64,000 nt of DNA from Rugosimonospora acidiphila (GTDB lineage: Bacteria > Actinomycetota > Actinomycetes > Mycobacteriales > Micromonosporaceae). The notes beneath the pieces were generated by a model. The model saw only the letters and a list, made by a program, of their open reading frames with translations, made no database searches and was not told where the DNA came from. Every line of letters begins with the position of its first letter. Within the stretch, counting starts at the first letter, position 1. Made by a program: the position numbers and the translations under genes. This document shows positions 51,862 to 60,543 of the stretch, in pieces. The stretch lies in NCBI RefSeq assembly GCF_039543385.1, contig NZ_BAABJQ010000010.1:62001-126000 (forward strand), written 5' to 3'.

Positions 51862-52781
51862 CGCGAGGTCCTCCGTTGCAGCAGCGCGTATAGCCACATG
51901 ACCACGGCGACCACGACGACCATGCCCAGCGCCATCGCCTTACCGAGGTTCTGGTTACCGAGCACGATCTCACTGGTCAGCGCGCTGCGGATCTGCAACG
52001 GCACGATCGGGCTGCCCTGGCTGACCAGCGCCGCCGCCGTGGCGTACGCGGAGAAGGCGTTGGAGAACAGCAGCAGGGTGGAGCCGAGGAACGCCGGGGC
52101 GAGCAGCGGCATGGCGACCCGCCGCCAGTACTGCCATGTCGAACCGCCCAGGCTCGCGGTCGCCTCTCTCCACTGTGGACGGATGCCGTCGAGCGCGGGC
52201 AGGAAGACGATGACCATCAGCGGGATCTGGAAGTACGTGTAGACGAGCACGAGGCCGGGCATGTCGAACAGCCAGACCCCGCCGGAGTAGATGTTGATGC
52301 CGAGTTGGTTCTGCATGAACAGCGTGACGAACCCGGACAGGCCGATGGTGGCGATGAAGGCGAAGGCGAGGGTGACCCCACCGAACTGGGCCAGCACGCC
52401 GCAGGCCGAGGTGACCAGGCGGCGCAGCAGCCCGTCCGGTCGGGCCGTGACCAGCGCGTACGCCAGCAGGGCGCCGAGGATCGCGCCGAGCACGGCGGTC
52501 AGCGCGGACAGCCAGAGGCTGCGGCCGAACGCGTCGAGGATGTACCCGTCACCCAGTGAGGAAAGGTTGTCCAGGGTCGGGTGGCCGTCATCGTTGGCGA
52601 ACGCGCCGATCGCCACGACGAGCGTGGGGATCACCAGGAACACCGCGATGAACGCGAAGAACGGCACGACACCGGCGAGTTGCCGGCCCCGGCGCCAGCC
52701 GGCCCGCCATCTGGCGGGGGCTGGCGCCGGGTCGCGGCGTTGTTTCATCGCCGCGTCCGGTTGTTGGGCAACCGTGCTCAT
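51849..52781 (-). CDS. ABC transporter permease (PotB/FbpB type, first subunit)
   Basis: A 310-residue permease, with a charged N-terminus (about 1-35) followed by six helices. The EAA loop reads IRPQWREATASLGGSTWQYWRRVAMPLLAPAFLG. The ATG at 52781 lies 7 bp after the binding-protein stop with a weak ribosome site, suggesting coupled translation. Confidence 0.92.
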   Translation of the reverse strand: MSTVAQQPDAAMKQRRDPAPAPARWRAGWRRGRQLAGVVPFFAFIAVFLVIPTLVVAIGAFANDDGHPTLDNLSSLGDGYILDAFGRSLWLSALTAVLGAILGALLAYALVTARPDGLLRRLVTSACGVLAQFGGVTLAFAFIATIGLSGFVTLFMQNQLGINIYSGGVWLFDMPGLVLVYTYFQIPLMVIVFLPALDGIRPQWREATASLGGSTWQYWRRVAMPLLAPAFLGSTLLLFSNAFSAYATAAALVSQGSPIVPLQIRSALTSEIVLGNQNLGKAMALGMVVVVAVVMWLYALLQRRTSRWLA

Positions 52782-52788
52782 GTCGTCG

Positions 52789-53925
52789 TCAGCCGACTGC
52801 CTTGGCCCAGTTGGCCGACAGGTACGTCGTGGCCTTCTGGGTCTGATCCTCGGTCAGGAACACCGGGGTGCCGGTGGCCGCCGGGAGCGCGGCGTTGGCG
52901 GTCTGGTCGATCGTGCCGGCCTTCTGCATGGCGTCGGCGCGAACCGGCCGGGCACCGCCCTGCAGGTACAGGTTCTGGCCCTGGTCGCTGTAGAGGAACT
53001 CCTCCCACAGCCGGGCGGCCGCCGGGTCCGGCGCGTCCTTGCTGATGGCCTGCACGTAGTACGAGCCGACCACCGCGTTCTGCGGTACCACGGTCTTCCA
53101 GGTGATCTTGCCGGACAGCGTGGAAGCCTGCGCCACGTTGTTGTAGTCCCAGTCGATGACGACCGGGGTCTGGCCGGACTCGATGGTGGCCGGGGTCGGG
53201 TCGACCGGCAGGAAGTTGCCCGACTTCTTCAGCTGGCTGAAGAAGTCCACGCCCTTGGAGATGTCGTCGGCCGAGCCGCCGTTGCCCAGCGCCGCCATGA
53301 CCACGCCGCTGAACGCCGCGCCGGCCTGGGTCGGGTCACCGTTGAGCGCCACCTTGCCCTTGTACGCCGGGCCGAGCAGGTCGGTCACCTTCGTCGGGGC
53401 GGGCACCTTGGAGGCGTCGTACCCGATCGACATGTAGCCGCCGTAGTCGTTGACCCAGGTGCCGTTGGCGTCCTTGAGCGCGGCCGGTACGTCGTCGAAC
53501 GTCGACACCTTGTACGGGGCGAACATCGAGGTGTTGGCCAACGCGACCGCGGTGCCGAGGTCGAACACGTCCGGCGCGCCGCCCTGGCCCTTGAGCTGCT
53601 TGGCGGCGTTGATCTCGTCCTGGCTCGCGGCGTCCGGCTGGGCCGAGTTCACCTTGATGCCGTACTTCTGGGTGAACGCCTTGATGATGTTGCCGTAGTT
53701 CGCCCAGTCCGGCGGAAGGGCGATGACGTTGAGGTGGCCTTCCTTCTTCGCGGCGGCCACCAGCTTGTCCATCCCGCCGAGGGCGGTCGCGCTGGTTGCG
53801 GTGGCCGCGCTGTCGCCGCTGCCGCTGCCGCTGTCGTTCTTGGACGGGGGCGAGCAGGCCGCCACCGCCAATATGAGCCCGGCAGCCGCGACGAGCGCGT
53901 TTCCACGGGCAATCCAGGTGCGCAC
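52789..53925 (-). CDS. ABC transporter substrate-binding lipoprotein (spermidine/putrescine/iron-type)
   Basis: A 378-residue receptor with lipobox VAAC (Cys24) after a short signal, then a Ser/Gly/Asp linker. The mature region begins MDKLVAAAKKEGHLNVIALPPDWANYG; extracellular proteins of the PotD/AfuA/PhnS group have this look. Substrate could be polyamine, ferric ion or 2-aminoethylphosphonate; nothing in the sequence decides. The GTG at 53925 follows AGGAGG by about 4-5 bases. It starts the minus-strand operon and is divergent from the SMR pump gene. Confidence 0.9.
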   Translation of the reverse strand: MRTWIARGNALVAAAGLILAVAACSPPSKNDSGSGSGDSAATATSATALGGMDKLVAAAKKEGHLNVIALPPDWANYGNIIKAFTQKYGIKVNSAQPDAASQDEINAAKQLKGQGGAPDVFDLGTAVALANTSMFAPYKVSTFDDVPAALKDANGTWVNDYGGYMSIGYDASKVPAPTKVTDLLGPAYKGKVALNGDPTQAGAAFSGVVMAALGNGGSADDISKGVDFFSQLKKSGNFLPVDPTPATIESGQTPVVIDWDYNNVAQASTLSGKITWKTVVPQNAVVGSYYVQAISKDAPDPAAARLWEEFLYSDQGQNLYLQGGARPVRADAMQKAGTIDQTANAALPAATGTPVFLTEDQTQKATTYLSANWAKAVG

Positions 53926-54160
53926 GAATCCTCCTAGACAAAGTGCAGTCGATTGCAGTTGAACTCGACGCCCCTCGACAATCCGTAACCTGGGACGTTC
54001 GTCCAACATCATGCACGGGCCAAGGCAGACGGCCAGTTCCCCTTCGGTGAACGCTCGGTGTCGGTCACCGTACGTGTCCTTCGATCTCGAACTTTCGGGA
54101 CGTCCGTACCACAACCGCGGGTACTCTTCCCCAGAGGTACCCGGACCTGAGGACGCGAAA

Positions 54161-54487
54161 TTGCCATACCTGTTGCTCGCCTTTGCCATCGGCAGCGAGA
54201 TCGGCGCGACGACCCTGCTCAAGCTCGCCAACGGCTTCACCCGATTGTGGCCGTCGATCGGCGTCGCCATCGGCTATGCGTTGTCGTTCGTGATACTCGG
54301 GCAGGTGCTCAAGACCCTGCCGGTGAGCCTGGTCTACGCGATCTGGTCCGGCGCGGGTACGGCGGCGGTGGCGGCGATCGGCCTGGCGCTTTTCCATGAG
54401 CCGGTGACTTGGTTCAAAATTGGGGGCATCGCCCTGGTGATCGCGGGCGTAGTGGCGCTCAACATCGGCGGGGGACACCAGACGTAA
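54161..54487 (+). CDS. Small multidrug resistance (SMR/EmrE family) efflux protein
   Basis: A 108-residue four-helix membrane protein of normal SMR size. The essential membrane glutamate is in LLLAFAIGSEIGATTLLKLANGFT (about residue 13), and helix 3-4 features YAIWSGAGTAAVA and FKIGGIALVIAGVVALN are present. Likely exports cationic compounds as a dimer with protons. TTG at 54161 is chosen because GAGGA lies 8-9 bases upstream; longer frames have no SMR homology. The TAA stop shares a base with the TetR ATG (TAATG), so the two are coupled. Confidence 0.9.
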   Translation: MPYLLLAFAIGSEIGATTLLKLANGFTRLWPSIGVAIGYALSFVILGQVLKTLPVSLVYAIWSGAGTAAVAAIGLALFHEPVTWFKIGGIALVIAGVVALNIGGGHQT

Positions 54488-55347
54488 TGACAAGAACGCG
54501 ATCTGTCACGGACGCGGGTACGGGCGAGCCCGCCCCCGGCGAGCCGGCCACAGCGGAGCCGGCCACAGCGGAGCCGACGACAGCGGAGCCGGTGATAGTC
54601 GAGCCGGTGCTGGTTGAGCCGGTGGTGCCGGATTCGGTCGCGGTCGAGCCGATCCCCACCGCACCGGCGACCTCCACCGGGCTTGTCGCGGCGCAGCCGC
54701 CGGCCGGGACTGGGATCGAGGCCGGCCGGCCGGTCGTGACCGACGGCCGGCGCGCCCGCGGCGCGGCCCGGCGCGGGCAGATCGTCGAGGCGACGCTGCG
54801 CCTGATCGAGACCGGTGGGGTGGCCGCGGTGCGGCATCGGGCGGTTGCCGCCGAGGCCGGAGTGCCGCTGGCCGCCACCACGTACTACTTCGCGACCCTG
54901 GACGACCTGCTGGTCGCCGCGCTGACCGAGGCCGCGGAGCGGTCCGCCGCCACGATCCGGGCCTGGGCCGGCTCTCTCGTCCCGGACGCGGACATGGCCA
55001 CCGCGCTCAGCGAGCTGGTGGCCCGGCTGGCCGGGCCGGAGCGGCGGGCGACCATCGCGGAGTACGAGCTGTGCATGGCGGCCATGCGCCGGCCCGCGCT
55101 GCTGCCCCTGGCCGAGGGCTGGGTCCAGCTGCTGGTCGACGTGGTGCGCCCGCACATGGCCGACGATCTGTCCGCCCGGGTACTGGTCGCCGCGTTCGAC
55201 GGGCTGCTCATCGAGGCGCTGCTCGCGGTCGAGCCGCCGACGGTGCAGCGGCTGCTGCCGGTGGCGACCCGACTGCTGTCGCACAGCGGCGAGGGGGCCG
55301 GCCGGCGTGCCCGGCCGCGGGGCGGTCGCGCCCGGTCCGGCGGCTGA
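54487..55347 (+). CDS. TetR-family regulator with Glu-Pro repeat N-terminal extension
   Basis: A 286-residue TetR protein. The DNA-binding domain starts only at about residue 88 (RRARGAARRGQIVEATLRLIE, then AVAAEAGVPLAATTYYFATLDDLL). Before it are about 70 low-complexity residues including seven 5-residue units of EPxxx type. TetR proteins usually start within 10-20 residues of the helix-turn-helix. A downstream GTG near 54736 could be the real start, but ATG 54487 couples with the SMR stop (TAATG). It probably controls the SMR pump. Confidence 0.82.
   Translation: MTRTRSVTDAGTGEPAPGEPATAEPATAEPTTAEPVIVEPVLVEPVVPDSVAVEPIPTAPATSTGLVAAQPPAGTGIEAGRPVVTDGRRARGAARRGQIVEATLRLIETGGVAAVRHRAVAAEAGVPLAATTYYFATLDDLLVAALTEAAERSAATIRAWAGSLVPDADMATALSELVARLAGPERRATIAEYELCMAAMRRPALLPLAEGWVQLLVDVVRPHMADDLSARVLVAAFDGLLIEALLAVEPPTVQRLLPVATRLLSHSGEGAGRRARPRGGRARSGG
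54526..54630 (+). repeat. Seven 15-bp repeats coding EPxxx units
   Basis: Seven head-to-tail 15-bp units starting GAGCC, three of them very close copies of GAGCCGGCCACAGCG (54541-54585), encode EPAPG, EPATA, EPATA, EPTTA, EPVIV, EPVLV and EPVVP. In-frame repeats like these can gain or lose units by slippage. Confidence 0.85.
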
Positions 55348-55411
55348 CGCCGCGGTGCCGGTTGGGTCTGTCGCCGGTGGGGCTGGCGACCGGGCCGGAG
55401 CCCGCACGCGC

Positions 55412-55429
55412 TGTGCGTGCGCACGCACA
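55412..55429. promoter_or_regulatory. 18-bp perfect palindrome
   Basis: TGTGCGTGC joined directly to GCACGCACA, with no spacer, in the 157-bp gap between the TetR gene and the Pth2-like gene. It could be an operator (perhaps of the TetR protein) or a terminator stem without loop; the lack of a loop favours DNA recognition. Confidence 0.5.
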
Positions 55430-55504
55430 CGGCGCACCGGGCCGCCGTCGTCGATATCGCCGACCCGGTCCCGGAGGGCGGGCCGGGGCTGGGACGATGG
55501 GTGC

Positions 55505-56206
55505 GTGGACGACATCCGGATCGCCGATCCGCCGCCCGCCGACCGGGACGCGGCCCCGGAGCTGGTGCTGCCATTGGTCGTGCGGCTGGAGCGGGCGGAC
55601 CCACCGGCGCGCACCGACGCGCTGGAGGCCGCCGCTCGGGCGGTACTGGAGCTGCTCGGGGACCCGCGTACGACCGACGGGGAGTGGACGCCCGCGGTGC
55701 GGCTGTGGGAGTCCGGGCACATCCGTAAGGTGGTCCGCCGGGCCCGGGGCGCCGCCTGGTCGCGGGCGCTCGCGTTGCCGGGCCTGACCGTGACCGTGCG
55801 CACCGCCGAGGTCCGGGTCTACCCGCCGGTGCCGCTCGACGGCTGGCCGCCGGACCTGGCCAAGCTCCAGGTCGGCGGGACGGAACTGGCTGACCCGGCG
55901 CCGCCTCCGGCGCCCGAGCCGGGGCGACCGACGCTGTGGCTCAACCCGGGGCTGTCCATGACGGCGGGCAAGGCCATGGCCCAGGCTGGGCACGGCGCGC
56001 AGCTGCTGTGGTGGGCCACCGACCAACCGGCCCGCGAGCGGTGGCGGGCCGCCGGCCTGCCGGTGTCCGTACGCACCGCCCCGGCCGGCGACTGGGCGCG
56101 GCTGTCCGGCGCGGGGCTGCCGATGGTGCGCGACGGTGGCCTGACCGAGCTGGAACCGGGCTCCCTGACCGTGGTGGGCGAGGCGCCCTTCCTCCGGCAC
56201 GCCTGA
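55505..56206 (+). CDS. Pth2-like (peptidyl-tRNA hydrolase 2 family) protein
   Basis: A 233-residue protein. The C-terminal half (about 140-230) carries LWLNPGLSMTAGKAMAQAGHGAQLLWW, which resembles the Pth2 core (mGK.aAQ.sHa) used to release peptidyl-tRNA, and the late RDGGLTELEPGSLTVVGEAP stretch is Pth2-like. The N-terminal 130 residues are not recognised and may be a separate regulatory part. GTG 55505 has a weak site (GGGACGA). Whether it is a true tRNA hydrolase is not shown; actinobacteria also encode the unrelated Pth. Confidence 0.68.
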   Translation: MDDIRIADPPPADRDAAPELVLPLVVRLERADPPARTDALEAAARAVLELLGDPRTTDGEWTPAVRLWESGHIRKVVRRARGAAWSRALALPGLTVTVRTAEVRVYPPVPLDGWPPDLAKLQVGGTELADPAPPPAPEPGRPTLWLNPGLSMTAGKAMAQAGHGAQLLWWATDQPARERWRAAGLPVSVRTAPAGDWARLSGAGLPMVRDGGLTELEPGSLTVVGEAPFLRHA

Positions 56207-56409
56207 ACCGTTGTCGGGGCGGCCCGGCACGAACCGGTCAGGCGGCGGTCCGCCCGGCGAACCGGTCGGCGGGCCGTTCCGGTCGGTCAGGGCCCGAGCC
56301 CGGTCGCGCGTGATTGCATCACGGCGAACTGGGTAACCGCCCATCCTGTGCGCGGTGCCTGACGGGTGTGGGATCTGGTCCGGCGCCGGTTGTGGGCAAG
56401 GGGGTACCG

Positions 56410-57546
56410 GTGAACGCCGTGACGGCCGGCGGTGGCCCGAAACGCGTCCCGGTACGGTACGTCCGGCGGGTCCGGCGTCGCCGTAGCCGGCTGCGCCGCG
56501 CGTTCCTGGTGTTCCTGCTGGTGCTGGGCGTGCTGGCGGCGGCCGTGTTCGCCGGCGGATTGCTGGTCGTGAACCGGCTCAACGGCGCGGTGGTGCCCGG
56601 GAATCTGCTCGGCACCGCGAGAGCGCCGCGCGGCGTCAAACACGGGCCGTTGAACTATCTACTGATCGGTTCCAACTGGCGCAACGACAATCCGGGCAAC
56701 GGCGAACGGGCCGATTCCATCATGATCGTGCACATCCCGCGCGGGGCGAAGAGCGGCTACCTCGTCTCGGTGCCGCGCGACCTGTACTACACCATCAAGC
56801 CGTACTCGCCGACCGGCTTCGAGGGCAGCACGGAGAAGATTGACGCCGCGCTCAACTACGGTGGCATGCCGCTGATGTCGCAGACCGTGGCCGACCTGAC
56901 CGGGTTGAAGTTCAACGGTGCGGTGGAGGCCCGGTTCGACGGGTTCAAGAAGGCGGTCAAATCGATGGGTGGCGTGAACATGTGCGTGGACGAAAAGGTG
57001 GTCTCCGTGCACATCGGGCGCGACAAGAACGGGCACTACGCCGCCCCGTACACGAATCTGACCGGGACGCCACAGCCGGTGCCCGGCGTCACGCCGCAGG
57101 TCTACTACCCCGGCTGCCAGCACCTGGCGGCCTGGCAGGCGCTGGACTACGTGCGGCAGCGTGAGCTGCTGCCCGGTGGCGACTACGACCGGCAGCGCCA
57201 CCAGCAGCAGTTCATGATGGCGGTACTCAAACAGACCGCGTCCACCCACACGATGAGCAACCCGATCAAACTCGACCGGGTGGTGCACGACATCGGCAGC
57301 TCGATGCTCACGGACACCAACGGTGTCTCCGTCACCAACCTGGTGCTGATGATGCGCGGCATCAAGGCCAGCTCGCTGGTCGGCCTGCGTACCCCGTCGT
57401 ATCCGGACGAGGTGGACGGCACGTCGTACGTGATGCCCGACGACGGCACGCCGGAGCTATGGCAGGCACTGCGCGACGATACGCTCCAGGAGTTCGCGAA
57501 GTCCCATCCAGAGCTGGTCAACCCGCTGAACACCGGTGGCTCCTGA
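56410..57546 (+). CDS. LytR-CpsA-Psr (LCP) family cell-wall polymer ligase
   Basis: A 378-residue membrane-anchored protein. An Arg-rich cytoplasmic start and one helix (about 27-52) precede the extracellular LCP domain. Core motifs: ERADSIMIVHIPRGAKSGYLVSVPRD (about 102-127) and the later LDYVRQRELLPGGDYDRQRHQQQF. LCP proteins attach teichoic-acid or arabinogalactan-type polymers to peptidoglycan. GTG 56410 is chosen for the GGGGG-rich site upstream; a start at 56314 would add unconserved residues. Confidence 0.92.
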   Translation: MNAVTAGGGPKRVPVRYVRRVRRRRSRLRRAFLVFLLVLGVLAAAVFAGGLLVVNRLNGAVVPGNLLGTARAPRGVKHGPLNYLLIGSNWRNDNPGNGERADSIMIVHIPRGAKSGYLVSVPRDLYYTIKPYSPTGFEGSTEKIDAALNYGGMPLMSQTVADLTGLKFNGAVEARFDGFKKAVKSMGGVNMCVDEKVVSVHIGRDKNGHYAAPYTNLTGTPQPVPGVTPQVYYPGCQHLAAWQALDYVRQRELLPGGDYDRQRHQQQFMMAVLKQTASTHTMSNPIKLDRVVHDIGSSMLTDTNGVSVTNLVLMMRGIKASSLVGLRTPSYPDEVDGTSYVMPDDGTPELWQALRDDTLQEFAKSHPELVNPLNTGGS

Positions 57547-57567
57547 CCCAGGAAGCGGATAAGAGAA

Positions 57568-57607
57568 AATGGTCCTACCCGTAGCCGGGTACGACGGGAG
57601 GACCATT
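57568..57607 (+). promoter_or_regulatory. Hairpin masking the ribosome site of the dehydrogenase gene
   Basis: 57568-57581 pairs with 57595-57607 (13 pairs, one bulged A at 57577), and the right arm contains the GGGAGG ribosome site, ending 1 base before the ATG at 57609. A competing smaller hairpin, TACCCG-TAGC-CGGGTA (57576-57591), uses part of the left arm. The two cannot form together, so this is a candidate translational switch, or a palindromic operator at the DNA level. Confidence 0.55.
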
Positions 57608-57608
57608 G

Positions 57609-58697
57609 ATGACATCGACGGCGCCAGTGACGTTCGGGGTGATCGGCAGCGGCTGGCGGTCGCTGTTCTTCCTCAGGCTGGCCAAGCGCCTGCCCCACCG
57701 ATTGCGGGCGACCGGGGTGGTCACCCGTACTGCCGAGCGGGGTGCCGAGGTCGAGGCGGAGTGGGGCGTACCCACCTTCCGCTCGGTCGCCGAGCTGGTG
57801 GGTGCGGAGCGTCCGGACTACGTCATCGTGTCGGTACCCTGGCAGGTCAGCCCGGACTCGATCCGCGAGGTGGTAGGCCTCGGCGTGCCGGTACTCGCCG
57901 AGACGCCGCCGGCCCCGGACCGGGCGGGGCTGCGCGCACTCTGGTCCGACGTCGGCCCGAGCGGCCTGGTACAGGTGGCCGAGCAGTACCTGCTGATGCC
58001 CAGCCACAGCGCGCGGCTGGCGGTGGTGCGCTCCGGGGTCATCGGCGAGCCGACCTCGGTGCAGGTCTCCTCGACCCACCTCTACCACGTGGTCTCCGTG
58101 ATCCGGGGCATGCTCGACGTCGGGTACGCCGAGACCGAGGTGAGCGCCCGGGAGTTCGTCGCGCCGCTGGCGAACCCGCTGACCGGCGACGGCTGGACCG
58201 GCGACGACACCCCGAAGCAGGCGACCACCACGCTGGCCACCATCGACTTCGGCGGGCGGATGGGCCTGTACGACTTCACCGACAACCAGTGGTGGAACCC
58301 GCTGCGGCACCGGCGCATAGTGGTGCGTGGCTCGCTCGGTGAGCTGGTGGACGACCGGGTGGTCCGGCTGATCGATCCGGACACCCCGGTCGAGTCGGCG
58401 CTCATGCGCCGGCAGACCGGCATCGACCTCAACCTGGAGGGCCTGGACCTCAAGCACATCAGCTTCGACGGCGAGATCGTGTACCGCAATCCGTTCGTCG
58501 GCTCCGGCCTGTCCGACGACGACCTCGCGGTGGTCGACCTCGCGTGGCGCACCGGCCTGTGGGCCCGCGGCGAGGGCCCGGCGCCGTACCCGCTCGCCGA
58601 GGCCTGCCAGGACCACCTGATCAGCGACGCGATCGGGGAGTCGCTGCGCACTGGCGCCCCGGTGCGCACGGGCACCGAGGCGTGGGCCAGCGCCTGA
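57609..58697 (+). CDS. Gfo/Idh/MocA-family oxidoreductase (probable aldose dehydrogenase step)
   Basis: A 362-residue NAD(P)-dependent dehydrogenase-like protein. Rossmann motif VTFGVIGSGWRSLFFLRLAKRL is at about 7-28. The usual EKP motif is replaced by AETPPAPDR near residue 100, and the substrate domain runs from about 130. It begins a three-gene unit with a sugar-acid dehydratase and a lactonase, so it probably oxidises an aldose to its lactone; the substrate is unknown. The ATG at 57609 has GGGAGG 8 bases upstream, inside a hairpin. Confidence 0.85.
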   Translation: MTSTAPVTFGVIGSGWRSLFFLRLAKRLPHRLRATGVVTRTAERGAEVEAEWGVPTFRSVAELVGAERPDYVIVSVPWQVSPDSIREVVGLGVPVLAETPPAPDRAGLRALWSDVGPSGLVQVAEQYLLMPSHSARLAVVRSGVIGEPTSVQVSSTHLYHVVSVIRGMLDVGYAETEVSAREFVAPLANPLTGDGWTGDDTPKQATTTLATIDFGGRMGLYDFTDNQWWNPLRHRRIVVRGSLGELVDDRVVRLIDPDTPVESALMRRQTGIDLNLEGLDLKHISFDGEIVYRNPFVGSGLSDDDLAVVDLAWRTGLWARGEGPAPYPLAEACQDHLISDAIGESLRTGAPVRTGTEAWASA

Positions 58698-58812
58698 CGG
58701 GCGGGCGGCATGCCAACCCTGGCCCCGTGAGGCGGGTACGGCATAGGGTTTTCGCGGCGGCGCCGGATCGGCGCGGCCGTGGCGTGCCGGCCGGGCCGAT
58801 GGGGGAGTCGCG

Positions 58813-60543
58813 ATGAGCGTTGACCGGAAGAGGCGTAGCCAGTCCTGGTTCGGTGCGACCGGCCGCTCCGGAATGGTGTACCGCTCCTGGATGCGCAACC
58901 AGGGCTTCGGCCCGGACGTCTTCGACGGCCGGCCGGTCATCGGCATCGCCACCGCGTGGTCCGAGTTGGCGCCGTGCAACTCGCACCTGCACCGGGTCGC
59001 CGAGGCCGTCAAGCGGGGCGTCTGGCAGGCCGGCGGCTTCCCCCTGGAGTTTCCGGTGATGGCGCTGGGCGAGACGTTGATGCGCCCGACCACCATGCTC
59101 TATCGCAACCTGCTGGCGATGGAGGCCGAGGAGCTGATCCGGGCCAATCCGCTCGACGGCGTGGTGCTGCTGTCCGGCTGCGACAAGACGACGCCCGGCC
59201 TGCTGATGGCCGCGGCAAGCGTCGACCTGCCCGCCATCATGGTGACCGGCGGCCCGATGCTCAACGGGAAATACCGGGGCGAGGACGTCGGGTCGGGCAC
59301 CCACGTGTGGAAGTTCGAGGCCGACCTGAAGGCCGGCCGGATGACCCAGGAGGAGTGCTACGTCGCCGAGGGCTGCATGGCCCGGTCCAACGGCCACTGC
59401 ATGACGATGGGCACCGCGTCCACGATGGCCTGCGTCGCCGAGGCGCTGGGCATGCAACTGCCGGGATCGGCGGCCTGGCCGGCGGCGGACTCCCGGCGGA
59501 TGGAGACCGCGCAGCGCGCCGGGCAGCGCATCGTCGCCATGGTCGACGAGGATCTGCGGCCGAGCGCGGTGATGAACCGCGCCGCGTTCGAGAACGCGAT
59601 CCGGGCCAACGCGGCCATCGGCGGATCCACCAACGCCATCATCCACCTGCTCGCGCTGGCCGGCCGGCTGGGCGTGGAGCTGAATCTGGACGACTTCGAC
59701 GCGCTGTCCCGGTCGGTGCCGACCCTGGTCGACCTGATGCCCTCGGGCCGGTTCCTCATGGAGGACTTCTGCTACGCCGGTGGGCTGCCGGTGGTGCTGC
59801 GCGAGCTGGCCGCCGGCGGGCTGCTGCACACCGAACAGCTCACCGTTACCGGCACGACGATCGGCGCGAACGTGGCCACGGCCGAGTGCTGGAACCGGGA
59901 GGTCATCCGCACCCTCGACGCGCCGCTGCAACCGCCCGGCTCCGGCACCGCCGTGCTGCGCGGCAACCTGTGTCCCGGCGGGGCGGTCATCAAGCAGTCG
60001 GCGGCCTCGCCGCACCTGATGAAGCACCGCGGCCGGGCGCTGGTGTTCGACTCGCCCGAGGAATATCACGCGGTCGCCGACGACCCGGATCTCGACGTGG
60101 ACGCGAGCGACGTGCTGGTGATCCGGGGCAGCGGGCCGCGCGGGTACCCGGGCATGCCCGAGGTGTCCAACGTCGCGCTGCCGGCGAAGCTGCTGCGCCG
60201 CGGCGTGGAGGACATGGTGCGCATCTGCGACGGGCGGATGAGCGGCACCGGCTTCGGCACCGTCGTGCTGCACGTGTCGCCGGAGTCCGCGCTGGGTGGC
60301 CCGCTCGCGCTGGTGCGCACCGGCGACGCGATAGTGCTGGACGTGCCGGCGCGCACGCTCACTCTGGATCTGCCGGACGAGGAATTGAACCGTCGCCGCG
60401 CCCAGTGGCGCCCGCCGCAACAGGGACCGACCAGCGGGTACGCGTGGCTCTACACCCAGCACGTGTTGCAGGCCGAGGCGGGAGCGGACTTCGACTTCCT
60501 GCGCGGGTGCCGTGGCCATGCCGTACCGAGGGAGTCGCACTGA
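58813..60543 (+). CDS. IlvD/Edd-family sugar-acid dehydratase
   Basis: A 576-residue iron-sulfur dehydratase. Motifs: CNSHLHRVAEAVKRGVW (about 56), GCDKTTPG with a cluster cysteine (about 118), and GHCMTMGTASTMACVAEALGM with the second cysteine (about 195). Sequence style is closer to arabonate/xylonate/galactonate dehydratases than to the valine-pathway IlvD, and no branched-chain genes are near. It would convert an aldonate to a 2-keto-3-deoxy acid, between the lactonase and aldolase/dehydratase steps. GGGGGAG precedes the ATG. TGATG overlap with the lactonase gene. Confidence 0.9.
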   Translation: MSVDRKRRSQSWFGATGRSGMVYRSWMRNQGFGPDVFDGRPVIGIATAWSELAPCNSHLHRVAEAVKRGVWQAGGFPLEFPVMALGETLMRPTTMLYRNLLAMEAEELIRANPLDGVVLLSGCDKTTPGLLMAAASVDLPAIMVTGGPMLNGKYRGEDVGSGTHVWKFEADLKAGRMTQEECYVAEGCMARSNGHCMTMGTASTMACVAEALGMQLPGSAAWPAADSRRMETAQRAGQRIVAMVDEDLRPSAVMNRAAFENAIRANAAIGGSTNAIIHLLALAGRLGVELNLDDFDALSRSVPTLVDLMPSGRFLMEDFCYAGGLPVVLRELAAGGLLHTEQLTVTGTTIGANVATAECWNREVIRTLDAPLQPPGSGTAVLRGNLCPGGAVIKQSAASPHLMKHRGRALVFDSPEEYHAVADDPDLDVDASDVLVIRGSGPRGYPGMPEVSNVALPAKLLRRGVEDMVRICDGRMSGTGFGTVVLHVSPESALGGPLALVRTGDAIVLDVPARTLTLDLPDEELNRRRAQWRPPQQGPTSGYAWLYTQHVLQAEAGADFDFLRGCRGHAVPRESH

